A stretch of 44,985 bases of DNA from Streptomyces hygroscopicus subsp. hygroscopicus. Its GTDB lineage: Bacteria; Actinomycetota; Actinomycetes; Streptomycetales; Streptomycetaceae. This document shows, one piece after another, positions 1 to 7,673 of this stretch (positions within the stretch are counted from its first letter, which is position 1; every line of letters starts with the position of its first letter). Made by a program: the position numbers and the translations under genes. The stretch covers positions 1 through 44,985 of the forward strand of contig NZ_BBOX01000248.1 in the NCBI RefSeq assembly GCF_001553455.1. The letters run 5' to 3'. The notes beneath the pieces are model-generated. The model was not told the origin of the DNA. It saw nothing but the letters and a program-made list of their open reading frames with translations, and did not search any database.

Positions 1-204
1 GGGTGGTCGCGGGACGGCGGGAGGGGGTGGGGTCGGAGGGGTGGTGTCCTGGACGCTTACGCATATTTGTGGCGCCGATCTCCGGCCCGCCCCACGGTTC
101 CGGGCACCGGCGCCGTAAATATGCGGTCCAGGGCGCCGCACCGGAGGCCCCGCCCCCGGCACCCACCCACGGACCTGCCGCGCCCCCGCACCCCGCCCCG
201 GGCA
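1..204. repeat. Long direct repeat, copy 1 (cut by window edge)
   Basis: About 204 bp that recur almost exactly at 798-1002. Differences seen are a small indel near position 11-20 and one T/G change in the GCATATTT block. Each copy holds an imperfect inverted repeat: arms 49-76 and 109-131 share CTGGAC, GCATATTT and GGCGCC in opposite orientation around a GC-rich centre, so a long hairpin could form. No reading frame with coding character is evident. The repeat may extend left of the window. Confidence 0.9.
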
Positions 205-257
205 AGCTCTTCACAGGATGGCTGTACGACAAGGGCAAGCCGAGGCGAGGACGCGCG

Positions 258-623
258 TCAGCTGACGTCCTTCTCGATCGCCTCGAAGATGTTCGCGTCC
301 GTCTCCTGCTGCCAGCCGGGAAGATCCGGCCAGTCGGCGACGTACCCGGGCTTCGGGTCCTCGAAGTGCCGGTACATCTGCGCGGTCCAGCACGTCGCGA
401 CGAAGCGCCCCTTCTGCTCCCGCGTAAGCCGCCCCGCGTGCCCCTCGCTCACCTCCAGGAACTGCCGCACCTGCTCGTACACCGCCCCGGCAGCAGCCCG
501 CTCCCACTCCGGGGTCTCCTCCCAGGGGGTCACATAACCCGGCTTGGGCTCCCCGGGAAAGTGCCGCCGCACCCCCGCGATCCACGTCTCCCGGAACAGC
601 CGGGCACCCTCGGTCCGCGACAT
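258..623 (-). CDS. Small hypothetical protein with two internal repeats
   Basis: 121 aa. I do not recognise a named family. The ATG at 623 was chosen because a GAAAGGGACAGG purine tract lies just upstream; an earlier in-frame start lacks one. The protein is made of two similar ~45-residue units: each has a Trp, then RHF, then a PKPGYV motif, then a W..(T/L)P.W segment and a helical stretch. No signal peptide, membrane segment or cysteine cluster is visible (one Cys). The gene lies alone between two direct repeats (1-204 and 798-1002). The PKPGYV motif is conserved between the two units, which suggests a structural or binding module (inference). Confidence 0.7.
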   Translation of the reverse strand: MSRTEGARLFRETWIAGVRRHFPGEPKPGYVTPWEETPEWERAAAGAVYEQVRQFLEVSEGHAGRLTREQKGRFVATCWTAQMYRHFEDPKPGYVADWPDLPGWQQETDANIFEAIEKDVS

Positions 624-797
624 CCCTGTCCCTTTCGTCAGTTTGCGCTCAATGACTTGATCTCGGTATCCAACTCGGCAACCCGCATATCGCGAGCGAG
701 ACATCCGAAGTCCGTACGCAGGGTCTGGAGTCTACGAGCCCCGGCACCCGGGCCACCGGGGCGCGCACCGCCGGGCGGGGGTTTCGGGGCCGCTGGT

Positions 798-1002
798 GGG
801 TGGTCGCCGACGCGGCGGGAGGGGGTGGGGTCGGAGGGGTGGTGTCCTGGACGCTTACGCATATGTGTGGCGCCGATCTCCGGCCCGCCCCACGGTTCCG
901 GGCACCGGCGCCGTAAATATGCGGTCCAGGGCGCCGCACCGGAGGCCCCGCCCCCGGCACCCACCCACGGACCTGCCGCGCCCCCGCACCCCGCCCCGGG
1001 CA
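798..1002. repeat. Long direct repeat, copy 2
   Basis: Near-identical to 1-204, offset by 798 bp, with the same internal imperfect inverted repeat (arms about 847-874 and 907-929). The remaining spacer, 624-797 and 1003-1117, shows no gene; a short hairpin TCGCGG/CCGCGA at 1083-1102 lies just past the stop of the reverse-strand nnr gene and could be a weak terminator. Confidence 0.9.
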
Positions 1003-1117
1003 CCACCACGAAACAGCAGGCGCACGCCAGCAACCACCACATGCCCGCACCCGCGCTCGCATCTGCAACCACGGACAACGGATCGCGGATCGTGGACCGC
1101 GACCGCATACCGCGGCC

Positions 1118-2563
1118 TCATCCCACCAGCACGTCCCGCCACGTCTCCGTCAGCGCCGTCGCCACGTCGTACGCCGCGATGGGCGCCCCCTGCGGGGCCG
1201 TGGTGCGGCGGGCGGCGAGGCCGTGCAGGTAGGCGCCGGCCGAGGCCGCGTCGCGGGCGGTGAGGCCCGTGGCGAGCAGGGAGCCGATCAGCCCGGAGAG
1301 CACGTCGCCGCTGCCCGCCGTGGCCAGCCAGCCGGTGCCGGTGGGGTTGACGCGCACCGGCTGGCCCTCGGCGGCGATCAGCGTGGTGGACCCCTTCAGC
1401 AGCACGGTCGCGCCGTAACGTTCGGCCAGCGCGCGGACGGCGGCCAGCCGGCCCGCCTCCACCTCTTCGCGGCTGACCCCGAGCAGCGCCGCCGCCTCGC
1501 CCGCATGCGGGGTGAGGACCGTCGCCGCGTCGCGGGTGCGCAGGTCGCTCCCGCTGGGGAGGAGGTGGAGCCCATCGGCGTCGACCAGGACCGGGACGTC
1601 GGAGGCGAGGACGTCGTCCAGGGAGTGCTTGGCCGCGGCGCCGTCGCCGAGGCCGGGGCCGACGACCCACGACTGGACCCGGCCCGCCTTGGCCGGGGGG
1701 CCGGAGTGGACGAGGGTCTCGGGGAAGCGCGCGATGACCGTGTCGGCCGCGGGCCCGACGTAGCGCACCGCCCCCGCGCCGCCGCGCAGCGCGCCCGAGA
1801 CCGCCAGTACGGCCGCGCCCGGGTAGCGGGCGGAGCCCGCGACGACGCCCACCACGCCCCGCCGGTACTTGTCGCTCTCCGGCGTGGGCCGGGGCAGCAG
1901 CGCCGCCACGTCCTGGTGCTGGAGCGCCTCCAGGTCGGGGGCGGCGGGCAGGTGTTCCGCCAGGCCGATGTCGACCAGGCGCAGGGCGCCCGCCCGCTCG
2001 TGGCCCGGGTCGATGAGCAGCCCCGGTTTGTACGCGCCGAAGGTGAGCGTGGCGTCCGCGCGCACCGAGGAGCCCCGCACCTCGCCGGTGTCGGCGTCGA
2101 TCCCGCTGGGCAGGTCCACGGCGACGACGGTGCCGCGCACCGCTCGGACCAGCCGTTCCGCGTCGGGCCGCAGCCCGCCCTTGCCGCCGATGCCGACGAT
2201 CCCGTCGATCACGAGATCGGCGCGGGCGACGGCCGGTTCGCCGGCGTCGGCCGTCACCGTGCGCCCGCCGGCCGCCCGCAGGGCGGCGAGGCCGCCGTGG
2301 TGGGCCCGGTCGGGGGTGAGCAGCACCGCCGTGACCCCGGCGCCGCGCCGGGCCAGCCGGGCGCCCGCGTAGAGCGCGTCGCCGCCGTTGTCGCCGCTGC
2401 CGACCAGCAGGGCCACCCGGGATCCGTACACCCGGCCCAGCAGGCCGGCGCAGGCGGCCGCGAGCCCCGCCGCCGCGCGCTGCATGAGCGCTCCTGCGGG
2501 CAGCCGCGCCATCAGTTCGCGCTCGGCGGCCCGTACCGTCTCGACGCTGTAGGCAATCCTCAT
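1118..2563 (-). CDS. nnr: Bifunctional NAD(P)H-hydrate epimerase / ADP-dependent dehydratase
   Basis: 481 aa, the usual length for the fused NnrE-NnrD enzyme. It repairs NAD(P)HX, the damaged hydrated cofactor: the N-terminal YjeF_N domain epimerises R and S forms, and the C-terminal ribokinase-like domain dehydrates the S form with ADP. N-terminal evidence: GSGDNGGD at 55-62, then DLVIDGIVGIGGKGG and VDLPSGIDADTGEV. C-terminal evidence: TPESDKYRRG, VVGPGLGDG, VLVDADGLHLL, VLTPHAGE, LLKGSTT and the nucleotide loop TAGSGDVLSGLIG. The ATG at 2563 begins the conserved MRIAYSVETVRAAE segment; upstream frame extension is not coding-like. Divergent from alr, with a 20-bp tandem repeat between them. 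Confidence 0.96.
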   Translation of the reverse strand: MRIAYSVETVRAAERELMARLPAGALMQRAAAGLAAACAGLLGRVYGSRVALLVGSGDNGGDALYAGARLARRGAGVTAVLLTPDRAHHGGLAALRAAGGRTVTADAGEPAVARADLVIDGIVGIGGKGGLRPDAERLVRAVRGTVVAVDLPSGIDADTGEVRGSSVRADATLTFGAYKPGLLIDPGHERAGALRLVDIGLAEHLPAAPDLEALQHQDVAALLPRPTPESDKYRRGVVGVVAGSARYPGAAVLAVSGALRGGAGAVRYVGPAADTVIARFPETLVHSGPPAKAGRVQSWVVGPGLGDGAAAKHSLDDVLASDVPVLVDADGLHLLPSGSDLRTRDAATVLTPHAGEAAALLGVSREEVEAGRLAAVRALAERYGATVLLKGSTTLIAAEGQPVRVNPTGTGWLATAGSGDVLSGLIGSLLATGLTARDAASAGAYLHGLAARRTTAPQGAPIAAYDVATALTETWRDVLVG

Positions 2564-2586
2564 GCCCCATAGTCTCCCGAACGAAG

Positions 2587-2626
2587 GGCACTCCTTGCTG
2601 GGAAGCGGCACTCCTTGCTCGGAAGC
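2587..2626. repeat. Two-copy 20-bp tandem repeat in nnr/alr divergent spacer
   Basis: The unit GGCACTCCTTGCTsGGAAGC occurs twice head to tail (2587-2606 and 2607-2626) with one mismatch, plus a partial trace (CACATTCC) after it. It lies in the 112-bp gap between divergent nnr and alr, so it may be an operator or promoter element. The spacing of two DNA turns would suit two protein molecules on one face (inference). Confidence 0.75.
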
Positions 2627-2675
2627 ACACATTCCGGCCGAAGGTCCGGCCCGGCGGCCTGAGAGACTGACGGAG

Positions 2676-3830
2676 ATGGACGAGACACCGATGCGCGCCC
2701 GTGCCGTGGTCGACCTGGCCGCCCTACGGGCCAACGTAAGGGCGCTGCGCGACGCGGCGCCCACCGCCGAGCTGATGACCGTGGTCAAGTCGGACGCCTA
2801 TGGGCACGGCATGATCCGCTGTGCCCGCGCCGCCCGTGAGGCGGGCGCGGGCTGGCTGGGCACGGCCACGCCCGAGGAGGCGTTCGCCCTGCGCGCGGCG
2901 GGGGACATGGGCCGGCTGATGTGCTGGCTGTGGACGCCCGGCGGCCCCTGGCGGCAGGCGATCGAGGCGGACATCGACGTCTCGGCCAGCGGCCTGTGGG
3001 CGGTGCGCGAGGCCGTCGCGGCGGCCCGCGCCTGTGGCCGTACCGCCCGGCTCCAGCTGAAGGCGGACACCGGGCTCGGCCGCAACGGCTGCCAGCCCGC
3101 GGACTGGCCGGAGCTGGTCGCCGAGGCCCGCGCGGCCGAGGCGGAAGGGGCCATTCGGGTGACGGGACTGTGGTCCCACTTCGCCTGCGCGGACGAGCCG
3201 GGCCACCCGTCCATCGCCGTCCAGCTGTCGGTCTTCCGCGAGATGGTGGCGTACGCGGAGCGGGCGGGGCTGCGGCCGGAGGTGCGGCACATCGCCAACT
3301 CCCCGGCGACCCTGACCCTGCCCGAGTCCCACTTCGACCTGGTCCGGACCGGCATCGCCAGCTACGGCATCTCCCCGAGCCCCGAGGTCGGCGTGCCCGC
3401 CGACTTCGGGCTGCGGCCGGTGATGACGCTCTCCGCCGCGCTCGCCTCCGTCAAGCGGGTGCCGGGCGGACACGGCGTGTCCTACGGGCACCGCTACGTG
3501 ACCCCCGGTGAGACGACCCTGGCGCTGGTGCCCGTCGGTTACGGGGACGGCATCCCGCGCCACGCCTCGGGCACCGGCCCGGTGCTGCTCGCGGGCAAGT
3601 GGCGGACCGTGGCGGGCACGGTCGCCATGGACCAGTTCGTGGTGGACCTGGGCGGCGACACCGCCGCGCCGGGCGACGAGGTGGTGCTGTTCGGCCCGGG
3701 TGACCGGGGCGAACCGACCGTCGAGGACTGGGCGCGGGCCGTGGGCTCGATCGGCTATGAGATCGTCACCCGGATCTCGCCCCGGGTCCCCCGCGTTTAT
3801 GTGGGTGAGCAGGGGGGCACAGGGAACTGA
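2676..3830 (+). CDS. alr: Alanine racemase
   Basis: 384 aa with the start at 2676. PLP enzyme that interconverts L- and D-alanine for peptidoglycan. The PLP lysine lies in VVKSDAYGHG (K38), the QLKADTGLGRNG segment and the C-terminal SYGHRYVT / VPVGYGDG / MDQFVVDLG blocks are all present; the tyrosine of SYGHRY is the expected second catalytic base. Start choice: GGAG lies directly before ATG 2676, which is too close, so the internal ATG at 2691 (MRARAVVDLAALRANV) is also possible. The stop is 2 bp from the next gene, so the two are probably co-transcribed. Confidence 0.96.
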   Translation: MDETPMRARAVVDLAALRANVRALRDAAPTAELMTVVKSDAYGHGMIRCARAAREAGAGWLGTATPEEAFALRAAGDMGRLMCWLWTPGGPWRQAIEADIDVSASGLWAVREAVAAARACGRTARLQLKADTGLGRNGCQPADWPELVAEARAAEAEGAIRVTGLWSHFACADEPGHPSIAVQLSVFREMVAYAERAGLRPEVRHIANSPATLTLPESHFDLVRTGIASYGISPSPEVGVPADFGLRPVMTLSAALASVKRVPGGHGVSYGHRYVTPGETTLALVPVGYGDGIPRHASGTGPVLLAGKWRTVAGTVAMDQFVVDLGGDTAAPGDEVVLFGPGDRGEPTVEDWARAVGSIGYEIVTRISPRVPRVYVGEQGGTGN

Positions 3831-3832
3831 CC

Positions 3833-5047
3833 ATGGGCGACGAGAGTACGGCCGGCAACACGGCGGAGATGGCGACACGAGTCGCGGCGGGGGCCACAGC
3901 CGTGAGCTGGCGCCGGGGCGCCGGATTCGCGGGAGCCGCGATCGGCGTCCTCGCGGCGGGGGCGGCCGCGGGCGTCGCGCTCGAGCGGCTGACGGTCGGC
4001 CGCGGCGTACGGCGCAAGGCGCGGCTCGCGCTGGACGCCGAGGGCCCGTACGGCACGCTGCGCGGCACTCCGGGGACGGCGATCGCCGACGACGGCACCG
4101 AGCTGTACTACGAGGTCGAAGAGGTGCGGGAGAACGCCGCCGCGCCCTCGCCGCTGCGCAAGCGGCGGTTCGGGCGCCGCGCCCCCGCCCCCGTCACCAT
4201 CGTCTTCAGCCATGGCTACTGCCTCGGCCAGGACTCCTGGCACTTCCAGCGCTCCGCGCTGCGCGAGATGGTCCGCACCGTCTACTGGGACCAGCGCTGC
4301 CACGGCCGCTCGGCGCGCGGCTGCGCCCGCGACCCGATCAGCATCGACCAGCTCGGCCGCGATCTGAAGGCGGTGATCGACGCGGCAGCGCCCGAGGGGC
4401 CGCTGGTGCTGGTCGGCCACTCCATGGGCGGGATGACGATGATGGCGCTGGCCGCGCAGTACCCCGAACTGGTGCGCGAGCGGGTGATCGGCGCGGCCTT
4501 CATCGGCACCTCGGCGGGCCGGCTGGGCGAGGTCAGCTTCGGCCTCCCGGTGGTCGGGGTGAACGCGGTGCGGCGGGTGCTGCCCGGCCTGCTCAAGGCG
4601 CTGGGCTGGCAGGCCGACCTGGTCGAACGGGGGCGGCGGGCGACCGCCGATCTCTTCGCCGGGCTGATCAAGCGCTATTCGTTCGGCTCGAAGGACGTGG
4701 ACCCGGGGGTCGCGCGGTTCGCCGAGCGGCTGATCGAGGCGACGCCGATCGATGTGGTGGCGGAGTTCTATCCGGCGTTCATCGCCCACGACAAGGCGGC
4801 GGCGCTGCCGTACTTCGACGGGCTGCCGGTGCTGGTGCTCGCGGGCGACAAGGACCTCATCACCCCGATGGAGCACAGCGAGGCGATCGCGGAGCTGCTG
4901 CCGGGCGCGGAGCTGGTGATCCTGGAGGAGGCCGGGCATCTGGTGATCCTCGAGCACCCCGAGGTGGTCAACGGCCATCTCACCGAGCTGCTCTCCCGGG
5001 CCGTTGACGGCACCGGCGACCGGACGAAGCGGGGCGTATCGGGCTGA
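3833..5047 (+). CDS. Alpha/beta-fold hydrolase, membrane-anchored N terminus
   Basis: 404 aa. Residues ~25-50 form a hydrophobic Ala/Gly-rich segment (FAGAAIGVLAAGAAAGVAL), likely a signal anchor. The hydrolase domain follows: oxyanion region FSHGYCLGQDSW, YWDQRCHGRS, nucleophile elbow GHSMGGM, catalytic Asp in LAGDKDLITP and His in EEAGHLVILEHPE. The set is a complete Ser-Asp-His triad. The gene starts 2 bp after alr, and in streptomycetes this hydrolase commonly sits between alr and tsaE (from memory). Substrate unknown; lipase/esterase or haloperoxidase-like activity is possible. Confidence 0.9.
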   Translation: MGDESTAGNTAEMATRVAAGATAVSWRRGAGFAGAAIGVLAAGAAAGVALERLTVGRGVRRKARLALDAEGPYGTLRGTPGTAIADDGTELYYEVEEVRENAAAPSPLRKRRFGRRAPAPVTIVFSHGYCLGQDSWHFQRSALREMVRTVYWDQRCHGRSARGCARDPISIDQLGRDLKAVIDAAAPEGPLVLVGHSMGGMTMMALAAQYPELVRERVIGAAFIGTSAGRLGEVSFGLPVVGVNAVRRVLPGLLKALGWQADLVERGRRATADLFAGLIKRYSFGSKDVDPGVARFAERLIEATPIDVVAEFYPAFIAHDKAAALPYFDGLPVLVLAGDKDLITPMEHSEAIAELLPGAELVILEEAGHLVILEHPEVVNGHLTELLSRAVDGTGDRTKRGVSG

Positions 5048-5082
5048 GCGGAGTCGGGAGTCGGCCCGGGGCTAGGCTCTGT

Positions 5083-5140
5083 CTGACGGCGTTCGTACGG
5101 CTGCGACGCGCCTGACGGCGTTCGTACGGCTGCGACGCGC
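5083..5140. repeat. Perfect two-copy 29-bp tandem repeat
   Basis: The 29-bp unit starting CTGACGGCGTTCGTACGG occurs twice without change (5083-5111, 5112-5140), 35 bp after the hydrolase stop. The 5048-5421 gap has no gene; besides this and the 5266-5343 array it shows only GC-rich sequence and the tsaE ribosome site. Confidence 0.9.
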
Positions 5141-5265
5141 CGCCGCATAGGCCCCTGGTGCGAGGCGCCCCGCCGCCGTGGTCCGACCATCGGCGGGGGT
5201 GACTCCGCTTCCTCGCCTGAAGGCGGGGGCTTCCTGCCCGAAGGTCGCGGCCCGGTCCGAACCGG

Positions 5266-5343
5266 CCCTTACCGGTCCGGGTCTTTACCGGTCCGGGCCT
5301 TCACTGGTCCGGGTCTTCGCCGGTCCTTACTGGTCCTTACCGG
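5266..5343. repeat. Degenerate ~16-bp tandem array upstream of tsaE
   Basis: About five to six imperfect copies of a unit like CCTTACCGGTCCGGGT, with T/C and A/T drift between copies. Lies about 80 bp upstream of tsaE, inside what should be its promoter or leader region. Each unit holds the palindrome ACCGGT or a decayed form (ACTGGT, GCCGGT). Confidence 0.8.
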
Positions 5344-5421
5344 GGCAGAAGGAAAATACCATGGGCCGGAGAAGCAATACGGCCGCCGGTGGAAGCCGGT
5401 GGCCCTCGCGCTAGGAGACAG

Positions 5422-5940
5422 ATGGACGCAGGTACGCGCATCACCGTCACCTCTCCCGACCAGATGCGGGACCTGGGCCGCAGACTCGCCAAACTGCTGC
5501 GCCCCGGCGATCTGGTGCTGCTCACCGGTGAACTCGGCGCGGGCAAGACGACCCTGACCCGGGGGCTGGGCGAGGGGCTCGGCGTCCGTGGCGCCGTCAC
5601 CTCCCCCACCTTCGTGATCGCCCGGGTCCACCCCTCGCTGGGCGACGGCCCGCCGCTGGTCCACGTCGACGCCTACCGGCTGAACGGCGGCCTCGACGAG
5701 ATGGAGGACCTGGACCTCGACGTCTCCCTGCCGGATTCGGTGGTGGCCGTGGAGTGGGGTGAGGGCAAGGTCGAGGGGCTGTCGGAGGACCGGCTGCACG
5801 TGGTGATCCAGCGGACGGTGGGCGGCGAGCCGACGGTCACGGACGCGATGGCCGCCGATGTGGACGACGCACGGGACGTGGTGGTGACGGGCGTGGGCCC
5901 CCGCTGGGCCGGGGAGGACCTGGCGTCCCTCGCTGGGTAG
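5422..5940 (+). CDS. tsaE: tRNA t6A37 biosynthesis ATPase TsaE
   Basis: 172 aa. P-loop ATPase that works with TsaB and TsaD to place threonylcarbamoyl on A37 of ANN-decoding tRNAs. Walker A is GELGAGKTT; TSPTFVIA, HVDAYRL and VEWGE are the other family signatures. ATG at 5422 is preceded by AGGAGA (5413-5418). The C-terminal ~35 residues, after HVVIQRTVGG, extend beyond the bacterial core and look species-specific. Partners tsaB and tsaD are at 7674 and 9111. Confidence 0.95.
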   Translation: MDAGTRITVTSPDQMRDLGRRLAKLLRPGDLVLLTGELGAGKTTLTRGLGEGLGVRGAVTSPTFVIARVHPSLGDGPPLVHVDAYRLNGGLDEMEDLDLDVSLPDSVVAVEWGEGKVEGLSEDRLHVVIQRTVGGEPTVTDAMAADVDDARDVVVTGVGPRWAGEDLASLAG

Positions 5941-6286
5941 CGGTGCGGGGGGCTCTGCCGCCGGGCGGGGGTGAGGGGTCGCGTTGCCGGGTGGCGCGTC
6001 CGCTGGGTGGGTCCGCTGGGCGCGTGACAGGGGTGGCTCGCCGGGGAAGTGCCGCCGGGCGGATCTGCCGTCGGGTGGGGTGAGGGGCGCATTGTCGGGT
6101 GCGTTGTCGGTGCGCGGGAGGGCTGTACTGCCCCGGGCGGGCCGGGGCGGCAGTGCCGGGCAGCGCCCCGCTGAGAGGCGCCGCCGTAGAGCTCCCGTGC
6201 AGATGCCGGGCAGTTTTCCGACAAGCCGTCGGCATGATGTTGCATTCCGGGCATCGCCCGTGGTCACATGGTGGGGAGGGAGCGTG
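5941..6286. other. Gene-free GC-rich spacer after tsaE
   Basis: No convincing gene. Loose repeats of GGGTGAGGGG and TGCCGGGyrG are visible up to ~6100. A short hairpin CCGAC-N5-GTCGG lies near 6216-6230. The right end leads into the palindrome at 6287 and the promoter region of the small gene at 6338. Confidence 0.6.
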
Positions 6287-6302
6287 GTTAGGTCTACCTA
6301 AC
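6287..6302. promoter_or_regulatory. Palindrome GTTAGGT-CT-ACCTAAC upstream of small gene
   Basis: Perfect 7-bp arms with a 2-bp centre, 36 bp before the ATG of the 6338 gene, in an otherwise GC-rich region. Position suits an operator at or just downstream of a promoter -10 region. The half-sites TTAGGT/ACCTAA are those of IdeR/DmdR iron boxes, but those have 7 bp between half-sites, not 2, so the assignment is uncertain. Confidence 0.6.
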
Positions 6303-6337
6303 TCCGCTCGACTGCCCCAGGACCCTCAGGAGGCATC

Positions 6338-6523
6338 ATGTCGGCCCACGACCCCGTGGCCGGGACCGGCGCACGCGACGACGACCGGTCACCGTCGATG
6401 TCGGAGCTCCTGGCGGCGTGTGCGGCGGCGAGCGCGGTCTCGACGCCCCCGCGGCCGGCCGAGGAGGAGACCCCGGCGTCCGCCGGGCCCAAGGCGGACG
6501 ACGAAGAGCGGGACGCGGCCTAG
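6338..6523 (+). CDS. Small acidic conserved-type protein (61 aa)
   Basis: 61 aa, ATG preceded by AGGAGG at a normal distance. Central SMSELLAACAAASAVSTPP segment, then an acidic tail ending KADDEERDAA. I recall similar tiny proteins near alr/tsaE in other streptomycetes but know no function. No membrane segment. A palindrome directly upstream (6287-6302) suggests regulation separate from tsaE. Confidence 0.7.
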   Translation: MSAHDPVAGTGARDDDRSPSMSELLAACAAASAVSTPPRPAEEETPASAGPKADDEERDAA

Positions 6524-6539
6524 CCCCACGTCAGGCGCG

Positions 6540-6930
6540 CGACGCGGCTCAGCCGCGTCAGCTCTGGCTGACCGGGGGAGTCGGCGCGTCAGTCGGATGC
6601 GTCCGTCGGCCAGGGGATCAGTGCGCCAGTGCTTCGGCCCGCCGGGGGCAGTGCGTCAGCCCGCCAGGGGGAATCGGGGGTGGGTCGGTTGCCCGGGGAA
6701 TCGGGGCGCGGCGGCTACCGGCGAATCGGGGCGCGTGGTGCCCGGGGGCCGGGGGACGTCCCCTGCCGGGGGGATCGGGGCTTCGGCACGAGAGTTCTTC
6801 GCGCGGGCGTCCCGGGATGTGCCCTGCCGGGGGGATCGGGGCGCCCGCTGCCCGGGGATCGGGGGTGTCCCTGCCGGGGGATCGGGGGCGTCCGCTGCCG
6901 GGGAATCGAGGGGTCGCGTCGACGGCCCGC
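6540..6930. repeat. Degenerate minisatellite in convergent gap
   Basis: Many imperfect copies of a ~20-24 bp unit built around CTGCCGGGGGATCGGGG, clearest from 6655 to 6925. It fills the 3'-to-3' gap between the 61-aa gene and the YkuD-like gene. Open frames across it are by-products of the repeats and have no coding character. Confidence 0.85.
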
Positions 6931-6940
6931 TGACCGCCCA

Positions 6941-7507
6941 CTAGGGGATGACGACGACCTTCGTGCCCACCTGGGCGAACTCCCACAGCGCCGAGCCGTC
7001 CGCCCGGCTCTCCCGGACGGCCCCGGTCCGCTTGCGTGCGTTCGGGTCCGGCATCGACCCGTCCACCGCCGCGCTGAAACCGAACACGACTCCCCCTTCC
7101 GAGTGGAAGACGACGACGTGCTCGACCTGCACCCCGTCCGAGCCGACCCCGCCCTCGTTGCGGGACGTCACCGCATAGGTGCCCGGGTCGGGGCTGGCCG
7201 GGCTGGGGCCCACCTCGAAGGTGCGGGTGGCCTTACCGTCGGCGCCGACCAGCCAGACCCGCTTGTCGTCCAGTGCGTAGACGACCCGCTCACCCGTGCC
7301 GGAGGCGGCCGGGAGGGCGGTGGACTTCTTCTTCTGCCTCGCCCTGTCCTTGTCCTTCTCCTTGGACTGGGAGGCGTGCGACCCGGGCCGGGCCTGGGTC
7401 GGATGGTCGGGCGCGGTCGCGGCGGCCTGGTAGCCGAGGAAGCCGACGACGCCCAGCGCGGCGACGGTGAGTCCGGCCACGGCTGGCCCGGTACTGCTCC
7501 TTGGCAC
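6941..7507 (-). CDS. Membrane-anchored YkuD-like protein lacking catalytic Cys
   Basis: 188 aa, GTG start at 7507 with AGGAG upstream. Residues ~8-32 form a membrane anchor; a charged linker (SKEKDKDRARQKKKS) follows. Residues 72-188 follow the L,D-transpeptidase layout: RVVYALDDKRVWLVGADG, TFEVGPSPASPDPGTYAVTSR, then VVFHSEGG and the end block RTGAVRES...VGTKVVVIP, which aligns with the usual SHGCIRM...VGTPVVI. The catalytic Cys position is Ala163, while His135 is kept. So it is probably not a transpeptidase but may bind peptidoglycan (inference). Convergent with the 61-aa gene, divergent from tsaB. Confidence 0.75.
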   Translation of the reverse strand: MPRSSTGPAVAGLTVAALGVVGFLGYQAAATAPDHPTQARPGSHASQSKEKDKDRARQKKKSTALPAASGTGERVVYALDDKRVWLVGADGKATRTFEVGPSPASPDPGTYAVTSRNEGGVGSDGVQVEHVVVFHSEGGVVFGFSAAVDGSMPDPNARKRTGAVRESRADGSALWEFAQVGTKVVVIP

Positions 7508-7673
7508 GGCGGCAAACCTCTCCTGCGGTCAGAACGCGCTGACGGTCCGTACACACTTACGGCGACGGTAGCACCGGCGCCCACCGCCCCGCCGCGCTCC
7601 GGGCGCCCCGGGGCCGAGCTGTTCCACCGTCGGTGCGAAAGAACGACCTTCCGGGGCGCCGTAGGCTGTCCTC

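Noticed and set aside
3..1232. Forward open frame spanning both long direct repeats
   Set aside because: Composition is Pro/Arg/His-rich and simply follows the repeats; the reverse-strand gene at 258-623 has the ribosome site and coding character.
6287..6302. Palindrome as a DmdR/IdeR iron box
   Set aside because: Half-sites match but centre spacing is 2 bp rather than 7, and no iron gene is adjacent; kept only as an unassigned operator candidate.
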